A stretch of DNA of 64,000 bases from Calothrix sp. FI2-JRJ7 (GTDB lineage Bacteria > Cyanobacteriota > Cyanobacteriia > Cyanobacteriales > Nostocaceae): assembly GCA_019359675.1 (NCBI GenBank), contig JAHHGX010000070.1, positions 124,001 through 188,000 on the forward strand, in the 5' to 3' direction. This document shows positions 20,386-30,496 of this stretch, piece after piece. The first letter of the stretch is position 1, and the number at the start of each line of letters is the position of its first letter. A program made the translations under genes and the position numbers. The notes beneath the pieces are model-generated. The model ran no database searches and was not told the origin of the DNA. It saw nothing but the letters and a program-made list of their open reading frames with translations.

Positions 20386-20939
20386 ATTGAATTTTATTTT
20401 TAGTTTCTATCTCGTGGTACTACCCGAAGATAAGCATGAGCAATATCGAATGACATATTGCCATTGCAAAGCTTTGAGGCTTTATAAATCCTTCATATAG
20501 TTCACCACTAAAGATGTTTAATGTGTCATAATCTTGTGCCACTACAACCTAGCGTGATATTTCCACAAGCAACTGATATGTTTTAGCTCGCTAGTGGGTA
20601 ACATAAGTCTACTCTCCTAATAACTTTTCACAAGTCCGTCTTGTGTGAAGTTTATCTTTCACAAAGTTAATGTAAAGTTATGGCATTATTACTCTCTCTC
20701 GACTATAAATCTATTAGTACATATGAAATCCTCATTAACCCGAAAATTTTCTATAAGTACTATGAATTGGACACTATGTAAGTTTTTTTAAAACTATCTT
20801 TATTTGTTTAGCTTAACAAGGGGCAGGGTCAAAAACTTGTCTTTGCAAACAAGCCTAGGGTTGTTTGTTTATTTCACGTAAACATAATCTCAGAAAACAT
20901 TTTTACAAAAAAATTTATTCAATTGGCAGGAAAGGGGCT
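20386..20939. other. Upstream region of the hps operon
   Basis: 554 bases with no gene, hairpin repeat or GGCGCC site. The promoter of the hps operon must be here. I see no sure -35/-10 pair, and I cannot assign a sigma-factor-specific box. A purine-rich ribosome site, AGGAAAGGGG, immediately precedes the hpsA ATG. Confidence 0.5.
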
Positions 20940-23900
20940 ATGTCTCGAAATCGCAAGTTAGTCAGGGCTATTCGGAAATACTATAGAATTATTTGCGGCA
21001 CTGTTACTAAACTCAGAAAGCTGTTGTTGTGGTTATTGCAATATTTACTGGTTGTAAAGAAAAAACCAAGGTCAGCAAACGCAGGTTTTGTCTTGCCTAC
21101 AGTAGCAATGGTTTCAATAGTTGTAGTGTTGCTAACTATGGCGATTTTATTCCGCTCATTTGAACGTTCTCAAAATGCAAGTAATGTTCGTGTCAATGAA
21201 GCTGTTTTGAGAGCAGCAACTCCTGCACTTGATAGAGCTAAAGCGAAAATAAGTGAATTATTTGCTGACCCGTCATTGCCACGTGCTGTTCCGTCAAATG
21301 CAACTCTTTATAATACTTTAACATCCAAAATAGATGTATACACTTTAGGTGATGAAACACCTTTAACTTTAGCTACAAACTTAGATGCGAATGCAGAAAT
21401 CACATCTCGAAATGATGGACCACTAGAAAATAAAGAAATTTTGGAAACCGCTTGGAAATTCCCGGTAGACACAGATAATGATGGTAAATTTGACAGCTAT
21501 ACTCTCTACGGTATTTATTTCCGAACTCCACCCCAAAATGGTGTTAACCCGACTCGAAATCGTATTTCACTTGATGCTAGAACACCGCCTATGCTTTCTG
21601 GCAGAGCGGGCAATGCTTGTGATGCGCAAGGAGATACAAGTGCCAGCTTAGTTGGTAATTCTGGTTGGTATAAAATGCAAACAGGAGAATTAAAAAAGAG
21701 CTTCTTTGTTTACGCTGCGACAGTTCCTATTACTCAAGTTCCACTAAACAATGGAAGTCCAGATAGTAAATATGAGCAGTACAAAGGAAATAAAAGTTTT
21801 TCAGCAATCGAATTACAACAAGACCGTACTCAGTTACCTATTACAAACAATGCTGTTGTCTATGAGGATGACTTGGACATTACACCAGGTCCAAAATTTC
21901 GCTTGAATGGACGTGTGTTTACCAATAGTAACTTAATGATAGGAAAGGCAAGTTCGCCAGGTTTATTTCCGATTACGCTATTCCAAGTAAGTAGTAAAGA
22001 CTCTTGTTATTATGAGCGAGAAAACGGCAAGATAATTGTTGGTGGAAATTTAGCTGGTGCTGCTCCTGTCGAAGCAACAGATAGCGGTGGAGACGAAATT
22101 CATTTATTTAGGGAAAATAATTCACCAGATACAAGTAAAAAACTTTCATCTACAAATAAATCAACCACTGACGCTCCAAATCAAGTTGCTTATAACAGCC
22201 AAGCTTATGCCGAACGTATTGATTTATTGGTAACGGCACAATTTGCTCGAAATCAAAGTACTGACCCAACTGAAGTAACAGATAATATTACCAGACGAAG
22301 GTCTAATGACCCTAGTTTGAACTTTAATAGAGTACGTCGAGACGAGATAGAAAATTATTTTAGAAAACGTACTAGGCGAGTACCATTTAAAGAGGTTCCC
22401 TACACTAATCCTCCTACGCCTGCTACTACTGGTTTTACGACAGCAAATGTCCTACAAGGAACAGAAACTGGAGTTCCCAATGACAAACTGCGACCTCCCA
22501 ATGAGTGGATATATCCTCAAGCAGTAACAGATGCAAGCAGAAGACTTAATTTAGCTCCTGCACAATTACCAGCAACAGACCCAGAACTAGTTGAAAGAAG
22601 CCCTTCTGAGGAAAGACAGCTAGCTGATCGTATTCTTATTGGCAACAACTTACCTGAACTTAGATGGGATAACACTAAGCAAGAGTTCGTTGGAGAAGAA
22701 GAAAATGAAGACATCACGGGTCAGAAATGGAAAGACACCAGTGGAAATGACACAAGTAACACACGTTATAGAAATACTCGTGTTAAACAACTAGCTGACT
22801 TAGGTGAAACTGAACGCGATGGTTTTTGGGAAAATTCCGCAGCTTCGCCAAGACGTAATGTCCTAGACGTTGTAGGTGGTTTAAGAATAGTTACTGGCGC
22901 CGGAATATATAGAAGTGCTGGCTCATTTCTACCTACACCTCCACGACCTGCTAACGATCTAAATACAACTGGGAACGAAAATGCTGCTCCTGTAGTGTGG
23001 TCGGATGCAATGCCTATGGTTGTACCTAATCCTACCGACCCTGCTGAACAGTCGCGCGGTCACTTAGTCATGCGTGCTTCAGCAGTCTATCACTATAATA
23101 GGGACGCTTACGACCCCCGAAACACCACACCAGATAAGTTTCAAACTCCAATAGCCTGTGTAAGCAGCTACTACAACCCTACTAATGCAACTACTGCAAC
23201 GACGAATACTTATGACCCTCGAAATCCTGCAACTGTAGCAGCATCTAATAATGGTCGTAGTTACGCAGCACCTACAAGCACAGCTGCAAATGTCACTAGA
23301 GGTTTTCCTTTAAATGCGAATGGTTTATTTGATACAGTTGCCGAAGATGTAACTAATAGTGGATTAAGCTTGGTAGAACGCTTAAAGTATCAAGCTAACT
23401 TAGTGTTTCCGAATGGTCGCATCGTTAACCCACTACTTTGGCAGGCACTTCAAAAGCCTAGCACCCAAGATTTAACTTTAGCTGAACAATCAGCTATTGA
23501 TTCAACAATCTGTGCAATACAAATAGCTGATGGCAGTCTTAGCGCTAGTAGTAGTATTATTCCAGATGATGCCATCAAAGAGACAGCCTTTCTTGATGCA
23601 AGACAAATTAAAGCTATAGATGCAGGCGCACCGACAGGAGCATATGATTTAGAAATTGAACAGCGTCAGCCCTTAGAAATTCGCGCAACACAAGTAGATT
23701 TAAATTTACTTCGCACCACATCGATTACAGGTACTTGGACAAATGAGTATCTTTTACCTAATAGTGGTGTAATTTATGCGACTCGTGATGATGCCCAAGC
23801 AGATCGCAGCAATCCAACTAGTGCTAACGTCAGTGCAACAGACTACAGGCTCGACCCAACTCGCCGTCCAAACGCTATCATGCTGATCAACGGTAGTAAT

Positions 23901-25682
23901 TTGAGCCGTCAAAATAATTATAGACCAGAAGAGAAAGGATTAATCTTAGCAACAGACTTACCTGTTTACGTTAAGGGCAACTTCAACTTACACACGAAAC
24001 AAGAATTTAAAGGCTCAGATGTATTAAGTTCTGCTTCTGATTGGGACAGCAAATTTTATACTCGTTCAGACAGAGACAGTAACTTTGCTTGCCGTCCCAA
24101 TGACCCAAGACTACCTAATTGTACAACAGGGGAAACTTGGCGCCCTGCGTCAGTTATAGCTGATGCTATTACCCTACTTTCTGATAATTTCCGTGAAGGT
24201 TATCGTAATGAGGGTGATTATGACCTAAGAAATAATCAAACAGATACGACAACAGAACCCCAAGTGGGAGCCAGCCCACCCAGAAACGCAACCGACGTAA
24301 TCGCAAGTAGATTAAGCAACGGTTTTTGGAATAATAGCTTTGTAACATCTACCGCTGTTGATGACAGTTACTACAGGGCTAATCCTACTGCTGCTGATCC
24401 TGTTAATCGAAATAGCTCTTACCTTAATAACTTTGTTACTCCTGTTCAAAGGCGAGGCGCTTTCTCTGAGTATGTAATGGAAATGTGCTTCAAACTACCA
24501 GTTTCAGAGTGTGGAGCAACTGATTGGTATGTTGGTTATGACGCAGACAATAATAACACAATTACAGCTGCTGAAAGAGATATAAGATCCAGTAGTTTAC
24601 CAGCTGTCGCAAACGCGACTCAATTAGTGGCTGGCACTACAGCTAGATCACCGAAGGCAGGTTATGAAAGATTTGCCCGAAGAGTTGCTTTTCGACGTAC
24701 TGCTGGTGGTAACTTAGCAAATTCAGGTGGCACTGATTTGAATATTGCATCTGAACGCCCAATACCTTTGGGAATAGTAGCTGGTCTAGTAAACACAGTA
24801 CTAGCTTTGCCTGATAGTGCAGCAAACGCTTTGTGGTTTACAACCACAAATGCTGCTGCTCCAGCCGTAAATCCAGGCGCTGGCACTAAGAGATATAACA
24901 ATACTGATCGTTTATTATTCTATAGTCTTCCTGTTGGCGCCCCATTAACCAGTCAACCACGATTAGAGCCAATTTTGCAAATCCAATCTCCAAGAACTAG
25001 TTTTGGAACCAATTTTGGTGACATCTCAAGAATTGGTACAGAGTCAGAGCGTGTAAAAAATACTCGGTGGTTGTCAAGAGCAAGAGCAACAACATTTAAT
25101 CTTGTAATGGCAGCGGGTGATACTCCGGCACGTGCAGGGGTTGGCAACTACGAACGAAATGGTGGTTTACATAACTTTGTACGCTTCTTGGAAAACTGGG
25201 ATGGAGTTGATGCAACTATTGCAGGTTCTTTCATCCAATTCAAACGCAGCGAATATGCTACGGCGCCTTGGCAAGTATTTGTTAGACCAAACCCAGGTGA
25301 TGCACCGCCTGTGAGAACTTTATTTACAGGTAGAGAAAATTTTGCTTATGTGACTGACAGTACACCAAGAGGAGAAGCACCTTTCTATATGGCTCCTAGT
25401 CGTAGCTGGGGTTTCGATGTAGCACTTTTGTCACAAAACCCTGACTTGTTCGCGCAACGCTTTGTAATTCCCTCGACAGACCCACCAAACGAGTATTACA
25501 GAGAAATTAGCCGGGACGACAAGTGGGTACAAACTTTGTTATGTGCAGTTCAAGATAGAAACGAAGGCTTTGGCAATGGTTTCAGCATAAGAATTACAGA
25601 AGGTGCCACAGTTACAACAAAAAATACTCAGTACGCTGTACCTAGTAATGTGCGTCCTGGTACTTGCCCTGCAAGTCCCTAA
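20940..25682 (+). CDS. hpsA: Hormogonium polysaccharide protein HpsA
   Basis: 1580-residue protein that heads the hps operon of filamentous cyanobacteria; in Nostoc punctiforme this locus is needed for the polysaccharide that supports gliding hormogonia. A basic N-terminus (about 1-48) is followed by a pilin-like site, G49 | FVLPTVAMV, and one hydrophobic helix. The usual Glu at position +5 is missing. The body is Asn/Thr/Asp-rich with a Ca-loop-like DTDNDGKFDS and a paired DADNNNTITAAERD, both EF-hand-like. ATG 20940 has a strong ribosome site; an upstream TTG at 20865 is less likely. It is followed by three pseudopilin genes. Confidence 0.88.
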   Translation: MSRNRKLVRAIRKYYRIICGTVTKLRKLLLWLLQYLLVVKKKPRSANAGFVLPTVAMVSIVVVLLTMAILFRSFERSQNASNVRVNEAVLRAATPALDRAKAKISELFADPSLPRAVPSNATLYNTLTSKIDVYTLGDETPLTLATNLDANAEITSRNDGPLENKEILETAWKFPVDTDNDGKFDSYTLYGIYFRTPPQNGVNPTRNRISLDARTPPMLSGRAGNACDAQGDTSASLVGNSGWYKMQTGELKKSFFVYAATVPITQVPLNNGSPDSKYEQYKGNKSFSAIELQQDRTQLPITNNAVVYEDDLDITPGPKFRLNGRVFTNSNLMIGKASSPGLFPITLFQVSSKDSCYYERENGKIIVGGNLAGAAPVEATDSGGDEIHLFRENNSPDTSKKLSSTNKSTTDAPNQVAYNSQAYAERIDLLVTAQFARNQSTDPTEVTDNITRRRSNDPSLNFNRVRRDEIENYFRKRTRRVPFKEVPYTNPPTPATTGFTTANVLQGTETGVPNDKLRPPNEWIYPQAVTDASRRLNLAPAQLPATDPELVERSPSEERQLADRILIGNNLPELRWDNTKQEFVGEEENEDITGQKWKDTSGNDTSNTRYRNTRVKQLADLGETERDGFWENSAASPRRNVLDVVGGLRIVTGAGIYRSAGSFLPTPPRPANDLNTTGNENAAPVVWSDAMPMVVPNPTDPAEQSRGHLVMRASAVYHYNRDAYDPRNTTPDKFQTPIACVSSYYNPTNATTATTNTYDPRNPATVAASNNGRSYAAPTSTAANVTRGFPLNANGLFDTVAEDVTNSGLSLVERLKYQANLVFPNGRIVNPLLWQALQKPSTQDLTLAEQSAIDSTICAIQIADGSLSASSSIIPDDAIKETAFLDARQIKAIDAGAPTGAYDLEIEQRQPLEIRATQVDLNLLRTTSITGTWTNEYLLPNSGVIYATRDDAQADRSNPTSANVSATDYRLDPTRRPNAIMLINGSNLSRQNNYRPEEKGLILATDLPVYVKGNFNLHTKQEFKGSDVLSSASDWDSKFYTRSDRDSNFACRPNDPRLPNCTTGETWRPASVIADAITLLSDNFREGYRNEGDYDLRNNQTDTTTEPQVGASPPRNATDVIASRLSNGFWNNSFVTSTAVDDSYYRANPTAADPVNRNSSYLNNFVTPVQRRGAFSEYVMEMCFKLPVSECGATDWYVGYDADNNNTITAAERDIRSSSLPAVANATQLVAGTTARSPKAGYERFARRVAFRRTAGGNLANSGGTDLNIASERPIPLGIVAGLVNTVLALPDSAANALWFTTTNAAAPAVNPGAGTKRYNNTDRLLFYSLPVGAPLTSQPRLEPILQIQSPRTSFGTNFGDISRIGTESERVKNTRWLSRARATTFNLVMAAGDTPARAGVGNYERNGGLHNFVRFLENWDGVDATIAGSFIQFKRSEYATAPWQVFVRPNPGDAPPVRTLFTGRENFAYVTDSTPRGEAPFYMAPSRSWGFDVALLSQNPDLFAQRFVIPSTDPPNEYYREISRDDKWVQTLLCAVQDRNEGFGNGFSIRITEGATVTTKNTQYAVPSNVRPGTCPASP

Positions 25683-25824
25683 TTAAACAAACTAACTGAG
25701 GATAAATTCACAAATTTTTAAGACCTACCTAGGTTTACGTGAAAACAGCGAAAGGAGCTAATTGCAATACACAAGCTAAACAAAATTGTCACCCATTAAT
25801 GATAATTATTTCTTAAACAAAGAT

Positions 25825-26493
25825 ATGAAATTTAAGCAACAGCAAGCAACTTCACAAGAATCAAGCGAATCTGGTTTTACGATTATTGAGTCATTAATGG
25901 CAATAATCGTAGTCAGTATTTTACTGGCTGCAATTGCACCTGTTCTAGTTCTATCGACTGCAACTCGTGTTCAGGCAAGACGTATAGAACTAGCAACTCA
26001 AGCAGCAAAGGCTTTTGTCGATGCTATTCAGTCTAAGACTATAGCTGACCCAGATCGAACAACAACACTGAGTGCTGCAACCTCTACTCTACCTCGAACA
26101 CTAAGCAATAATACTAGTGATTATTTGTTAAACGTTCCTGCTCCTAATAATACAACTGGTTTGTACTGTTTCAGTAGAAATGGTTCCATCACTGAACCTG
26201 CTAGTTGTCCTTCCCAACAAAATGTAAGGTTTTATATCCAAGCTATTCGGCTCGCGGTTAATCTTAGCGAACCCGATAAAGGTCAGGGTTATCGCTTGGG
26301 AATTAGAGTATATCGAAACGATACGAATTTCCCTGCAAAAGCAGCAAAAGATGGAGAAGAAGGAAAAAACCAATCGACTTTTACAGGAGGGCTAGGCAGT
26401 CGCAAAAAACCGTTGGTAGAAATGACTACTGAAATTGTTAGAGGTCAACCATCTTATGGCGCCCTGTGTAGTCGTCTTGGAGGTTGTCAGTAA
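25825..26493 (+). CDS. hpsB: Pseudopilin HpsB
   Basis: 222-residue pseudopilin. The prepilin site is G17 | FTIIESLMAIIVVSILLAA with the conserved Glu at +5, followed by an amphipathic helix and a short beta domain. Cysteines near the end (GALCSRLGGCQ) may form a disulfide. Pseudopilins of the hps locus are proposed to build a type II secretion-like or type IV pilus-like structure that exports the polysaccharide. ATG 25825 is used; the frame is open to TTG 25786, but no ribosome site supports it. Confidence 0.82.
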   Translation: MKFKQQQATSQESSESGFTIIESLMAIIVVSILLAAIAPVLVLSTATRVQARRIELATQAAKAFVDAIQSKTIADPDRTTTLSAATSTLPRTLSNNTSDYLLNVPAPNNTTGLYCFSRNGSITEPASCPSQQNVRFYIQAIRLAVNLSEPDKGQGYRLGIRVYRNDTNFPAKAAKDGEEGKNQSTFTGGLGSRKKPLVEMTTEIVRGQPSYGALCSRLGGCQ

Positions 26494-26544
26494 TATTTAG
26501 TCAACTGCGTTAGTAAGTTATTAATTCAATTGTCATTCTTATCA

Positions 26545-27522
26545 ATGAAAAAAAACAACGGGATAAATACACTGAGGAAGCTGTTAACAATCCAGTTAAA
26601 GCAATCTCATGACTCTCAAAAAAATAATGGTTTTACCTTGATTGAATTATTAGTAGCAATGATACTAGCAGTGTTAGTTATCACTCCCCTACTAGGTTTT
26701 ATGCTAGATGTTTTACAAACAGACCGCAGAGAACAAGTTAAAGCTAACTCAGAACAAGAAATTCAAGCCGCGACAGACTATATCGCTCGCGATTTGCAAC
26801 AAGCTCTCTATGTATACGATGCAACAGGTGTTGATACAATTAAGTCTCAATTACCAACAATAACTGGTGGAACACCAATTCTAGTATTTTGGAAACGAGA
26901 GTTTAGTGAGGAAAGTATTTCTTTAACAGGTGTTGCAAACAGAGATGATTCTTTTGTTTATTCATTAGTTGCATACTACTTAATCCAAGACAGTAGTACA
27001 ACTTGGTCAAAAGCTGCTCGTATCGCTAGATTTCAAATTAAGGATGGCGTAGCAAATAGTGTTAATTCTATAGACTGCACAGGTAAAACATATAGTTCAA
27101 CTGTAACTTTCAGTAAATGTCCAGATAAAGGATATAGGCCTTTTAATCTATCCCAAAAAGGTAAAACTTTGCAAGAGAAAATGAATAGTTGGACACCTGT
27201 AACAACTGCATACGATGAAAAAGCGTTAGTTTTAGTGGATTACATTGACCAAAGTACTGCAAGTGCGAGCGGTACGAATTGTCCAGCAAATACAACAAAT
27301 ACTACGTGGAGCAAAATTCCTGCAAATCCTCAAATGGCAGGTTTTTATGTTTGTGTAGATTCGCTCGATGGAAACAATAGAAGCGTTGTAGAAGTTTACT
27401 TGCGAGGAAATGCGCTAGCTCGTTATCAAAATAACAATATTGCTTTTAACGACAACCAAAGCTCTTTTTTCCCAACGTCAAGTGTGAGAGTGCAAGGACG
27501 CAGCTTTATTTTCAGCAAGTAA
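26545..27522 (+). CDS. hpsC: Pseudopilin HpsC (PulJ/GspJ-like)
   Basis: 325-residue prepilin-like protein. Leader of 29 residues, then the cleavage site G29 | FTLIELLVAMILAVLVITPL with Glu at +5. The helix is followed by TDRREQVKANSEQEIQAATD YIARDLQQA, a pattern typical of minor pseudopilins of the GspJ group. The large C-terminal beta domain has four cysteines. It follows hpsB by about 50 bases and precedes the next pseudopilin by 37, so all are likely one operon. An upstream TTG at 26530 is the alternative start. Confidence 0.82.
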   Translation: MKKNNGINTLRKLLTIQLKQSHDSQKNNGFTLIELLVAMILAVLVITPLLGFMLDVLQTDRREQVKANSEQEIQAATDYIARDLQQALYVYDATGVDTIKSQLPTITGGTPILVFWKREFSEESISLTGVANRDDSFVYSLVAYYLIQDSSTTWSKAARIARFQIKDGVANSVNSIDCTGKTYSSTVTFSKCPDKGYRPFNLSQKGKTLQEKMNSWTPVTTAYDEKALVLVDYIDQSTASASGTNCPANTTNTTWSKIPANPQMAGFYVCVDSLDGNNRSVVEVYLRGNALARYQNNNIAFNDNQSSFFPTSSVRVQGRSFIFSK

Positions 27523-27559
27523 ACAATATAAGTTGCAAACGTTAATAAGGATGAATTAT

Positions 27560-28270
27560 ATGCAAAATCTATCCAGTGTAAAAATAACAAACCAATTTAA
27601 GTCAAAAAGCTTAGCATTAATTTTAAAAAACTTATACACGACATCTCACTTTTATACACCCAAGTGGTCAAATAAAGATGGAGGCTTTACATTAATAGAA
27701 GTTTTAGTAGTTGTAGTCATTATAAGCATATTGTCAGCAATTGTTGGTCCTTCTTGGCTTGGTTTTTTAGAAAGACAACGTGTTAATAAAGCTAGTGATG
27801 CCTTATTTGCAGCACTACAAGAAGCACAGCGAGAAGCGAAAAAGAATAAAATTAATTACAGCGTTGGCTTTAGAAACAAAGATAATATTCCTGAATTTGC
27901 TGTGTTTCAAGGAACTAGTATACCCGCAGGTGATCCAAGGTGGAAAAAATTGGGTGAAGATATGGGATTTCGACCCGGACAACTTTTAGTATATACAAAC
28001 TTAGATGCTTCCACTAGCAACAAAAAAACAGCCTCAAATATCAACTTTACTACACCTGGTGGTAGTATTATTACCTTTGACTATATGGGTACTGTTTCAA
28101 AACCAAATTTTGGAACATTTGGAGGTTCATCAGATATTCTTGGTCTAAAGGTTGCAGTTGCTGTGCCTCAAAGAGGCTCTAACAGTGCTGGTTACTTAAA
28201 AAGATGTGTATTTATAGATACTTTAATTGGGGGAATGAGGACGGAGAAAGATGAGGAATGTAAAAAATAA
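27560..28270 (+). CDS. GspH/FimT-type pseudopilin (HpsD-like)
   Basis: 236-residue pseudopilin with site G42 | FTLIEVLVVVVIISILSAI and the GspH/FimT continuation VGPSWLGFLERQRVNKASDA LFAALQEAQREAKK. The C-terminus ends in a cysteine pair around KRCVFIDTLIGGMR, and this whole ending is mirrored in the second FimT-like gene at 34567. ATG 27560 is chosen because AAGG lies ten bases upstream. Position after hpsA-B-C makes it the counterpart of Nostoc hpsD, but the name is inferred from order only. A weak terminator hairpin follows. Confidence 0.78.
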   Translation: MQNLSSVKITNQFKSKSLALILKNLYTTSHFYTPKWSNKDGGFTLIEVLVVVVIISILSAIVGPSWLGFLERQRVNKASDALFAALQEAQREAKKNKINYSVGFRNKDNIPEFAVFQGTSIPAGDPRWKKLGEDMGFRPGQLLVYTNLDASTSNKKTASNINFTTPGGSIITFDYMGTVSKPNFGTFGGSSDILGLKVAVAVPQRGSNSAGYLKRCVFIDTLIGGMRTEKDEECKK

Positions 28271-28333
28271 TCGGGAAATTGCCGTAATCAAGAATATCTG
28301 AATAATAGTCAAAAACACTGAAGCCGTAACTTT

Positions 28334-28373
28334 ACCCAGAGTAGAAAATAGAAACACTGGGTGTATTTTTATT
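28334..28373 (+). terminator. Weak terminator after pseudopilin genes
   Basis: ACCCAGAGT (28334-28342) pairs with ACACTGGGT (28354-28362) with one mismatch, and a T-rich stretch ATTTTTATTT follows. It separates the pilin genes from the glycosyltransferase genes. Confidence 0.45.
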
Positions 28374-28471
28374 TGTAAAGGTCTGATACATAAAATTACT
28401 AAAAATTTGCATGATTGAAATTTGATTTAATCGTGCATAAATTTTATATGGATTATTGAAAATTTTGTATT

Positions 28472-29419
28472 ATGAATAAATGCATTGAATTTAGTATAGC
28501 TATTCCCACCTACAACGGCGAAAAATATTTATATGAGCTAATTAAAAAATTACAAAATCAATTAGATATAGAAAATATTTCTTGGGAAATTATTATTGTA
28601 GACAACAATAGTACTGATAATACTGCAAAACTTATCCAAGAATATCAAGCAACATGGCGCCACCCCTTCCCATTAAAATACTACCTAGAAACAAAACAAG
28701 GCGCCGCATACGCAAGACAACGTGCAGTAGAAGAAGCAAAAGGTAAATTTATTGGTTTTTTAGACGATGATAACTACCCAGCACTTGACTGGGTGGCAGC
28801 AGCTTACAAATTTGCTCAACAAAACCCTAACGTAGGAGCATTTGGTAGTCAAATTCATGGTGACTTTGAAGTTGAACCACCAGAGAACTTTGATAAAATA
28901 GCTTGTTTTTTAGCAATTAACCAACGAGGTTCACAACCACACCGTTATGAACCTAAAAAGAAAATGCTACCTCCCGGCGCCGGCTTAGTAGTTCGCAAAC
29001 AAGCATGGTATGGAAGTGTTCCAAAACAATTGGTTTTAAACCATAAAGGTAGAGATTCCCTTTTAGCAAGTGAAGATTTAGAAGCGGTGCTGCATATTCA
29101 ACTAGCTGGCTGGGAAGTTTGGTATAACCCCGATATGCACATCTACCACCAAATACCAGCATGGAGACTGCAAAAAGAATATTTACTTCGTCTAATTCGT
29201 TGTATAGGTTTGAGTCGTCACCATATACGTATGCTGAGAACTCAACCGTTACTAAGACCTTTAGCAAGCTTCGGATATATATTTAATGATTGCCGAAAAA
29301 TTTTACTTTATCTTCTTAAATCTCCAAGTCGATTTAGTCAAGATTTAATTGCTTGCTGTGAAAGAGAATTTTTAATCAGTAGTTTAATTAGTCCTTTTTA
29401 TCTTTTACTCAAAAAATAA
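28472..29419 (+). CDS. hpsE: Glycosyltransferase HpsE, copy 1
   Basis: 315-residue family 2 glycosyltransferase of the HpsE type, cytoplasmic, adding sugars to the hormogonium polysaccharide precursor. The nucleotide-sugar-binding start is FSIAIPTYNGEKYL, the metal-binding motif is GFLDDDNYPALDW, and the acceptor part includes LPPGAGLVVRKQAW, LASEDLEA and WYNPDMHIYHQIP. There is no clear membrane span, though the C-terminal end is hydrophobic and basic. A paralogue follows after 14 bases, and three broken relatives lie at 31.8-34.4 kb. Substrate sugar unknown. Confidence 0.85.
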   Translation: MNKCIEFSIAIPTYNGEKYLYELIKKLQNQLDIENISWEIIIVDNNSTDNTAKLIQEYQATWRHPFPLKYYLETKQGAAYARQRAVEEAKGKFIGFLDDDNYPALDWVAAAYKFAQQNPNVGAFGSQIHGDFEVEPPENFDKIACFLAINQRGSQPHRYEPKKKMLPPGAGLVVRKQAWYGSVPKQLVLNHKGRDSLLASEDLEAVLHIQLAGWEVWYNPDMHIYHQIPAWRLQKEYLLRLIRCIGLSRHHIRMLRTQPLLRPLASFGYIFNDCRKILLYLLKSPSRFSQDLIACCEREFLISSLISPFYLLLKK

Positions 29420-29433
29420 TTTTATTAAACGGT

Positions 29434-30402
29434 ATGACTAATTTAGATTTTACAGTCGCAATTCCTACATTCAATGGTGAAAAGCGTTTAACTCAACTAT
29501 TAGAACACTTACATTCACAAATTGGACTTGAAAACATTCAATGGGAAATAATCATCGTTGATAATAACAGTAGTGATAAAACTGCTGAATTAATCCATAA
29601 TTTACAATCTAACTGGAATCATAATTATAAATTAAATTACTTTTTAGAAACAGAACAAGGCGCCGCTTTTGCGAGGTTACGTGCTGTCCGTGAAGCAAAA
29701 GGTCATATCATTGGCTTTTTAGATGACGATAACTTACCTGCACCCGACTGGATAAAACAAGCAATTAGCTTTGCTTCATTACATCCACAAGCAGGCGCCT
29801 GGGGAGGGCAAATACATGGTAACTATGAAATAACTCCACCAGACAACTTCAAAAAAATCCAAAGCTTCTTAGCAATAAGAGAACGTGGAGAAATACCAAA
29901 TCTATACGACCCAGTAAATTTAAGCCTTCCTCCTGCTGCGGCAATTGTTATTCGTAAACAAGCTTGGTGCGATAATGTTCCATTACGTCCTTCGCTAAGT
30001 GGAAAATTACCAGGGAAAATGCTACAGGGTGATGACTATGAACCATTACTTTATATACACAAAGCTGGTTGGGAAATTTGGTATAACCCAACAATGCATA
30101 CCTACCACCAAATACCGCACTGGCGCCTAGAAAAAGATTATTTAGTCAATTTAGCTCGTGGGTGTGGTTTGTGTATTTGTCAATTAAGGCTACTAAATGC
30201 TACTAAATGGCAAAAACCGTTAATTTATACCAAGATTTTTTTAGGGAATTTACGCCGAGTGTTGAAGCACTTGTTTGAAAACTTTGGAAAGTTCAAAACT
30301 GATACTGTTGCGCTTGTTGAGATGGAATTTTATGTAAGTAGCATGATGAGTCCATTTTATTCTTTCAAACGCTACTTATCAAAATTAACGTCGGTTGGGT
30401 GA
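29434..30402 (+). CDS. Glycosyltransferase HpsE, copy 2
   Basis: 322-residue paralogue of the preceding gene, about half identical by eye and with the same motifs: FTVAIPTFNGEKRL, GFLDDDNLPAPDW, LPPAAAIVIRKQAW, MLQGDDYEPLL and WYNPTMHTYHQIPHW. Conserved pairs differ, for example GAGLV against AAAIV, so the two enzymes could use different acceptors. It begins 14 bases after the first copy, so they are co-transcribed. A long repeat G copy lies directly behind it. Together the copies look like a local gene family that expanded by tandem duplication. Confidence 0.83.
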   Translation: MTNLDFTVAIPTFNGEKRLTQLLEHLHSQIGLENIQWEIIIVDNNSSDKTAELIHNLQSNWNHNYKLNYFLETEQGAAFARLRAVREAKGHIIGFLDDDNLPAPDWIKQAISFASLHPQAGAWGGQIHGNYEITPPDNFKKIQSFLAIRERGEIPNLYDPVNLSLPPAAAIVIRKQAWCDNVPLRPSLSGKLPGKMLQGDDYEPLLYIHKAGWEIWYNPTMHTYHQIPHWRLEKDYLVNLARGCGLCICQLRLLNATKWQKPLIYTKIFLGNLRRVLKHLFENFGKFKTDTVALVEMEFYVSSMMSPFYSFKRYLSKLTSVG

Positions 30403-30463
30403 AGCGTAGCGAGAACCCAAAAAATGGCTACAACTGTTGGGTTGCTTCGCTTAACCCAACCTA
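30392..30463. repeat. Repeat G copy 2 (double)
   Basis: Two adjacent GTTGGGT...ACCCAAC hairpins that are each other's complement: GTTGGGTGAAGCGTAGCG then GTTGCTTCGCTTAACCCAAC. The first arm overlaps the last codons of the glycosyltransferase, whose stop TGA lies inside GGTTGGGTGAAG. Confidence 0.75.
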
Positions 30464-30496
30464 CAATTGTTACAATTACTACTATTAAAATATTAT

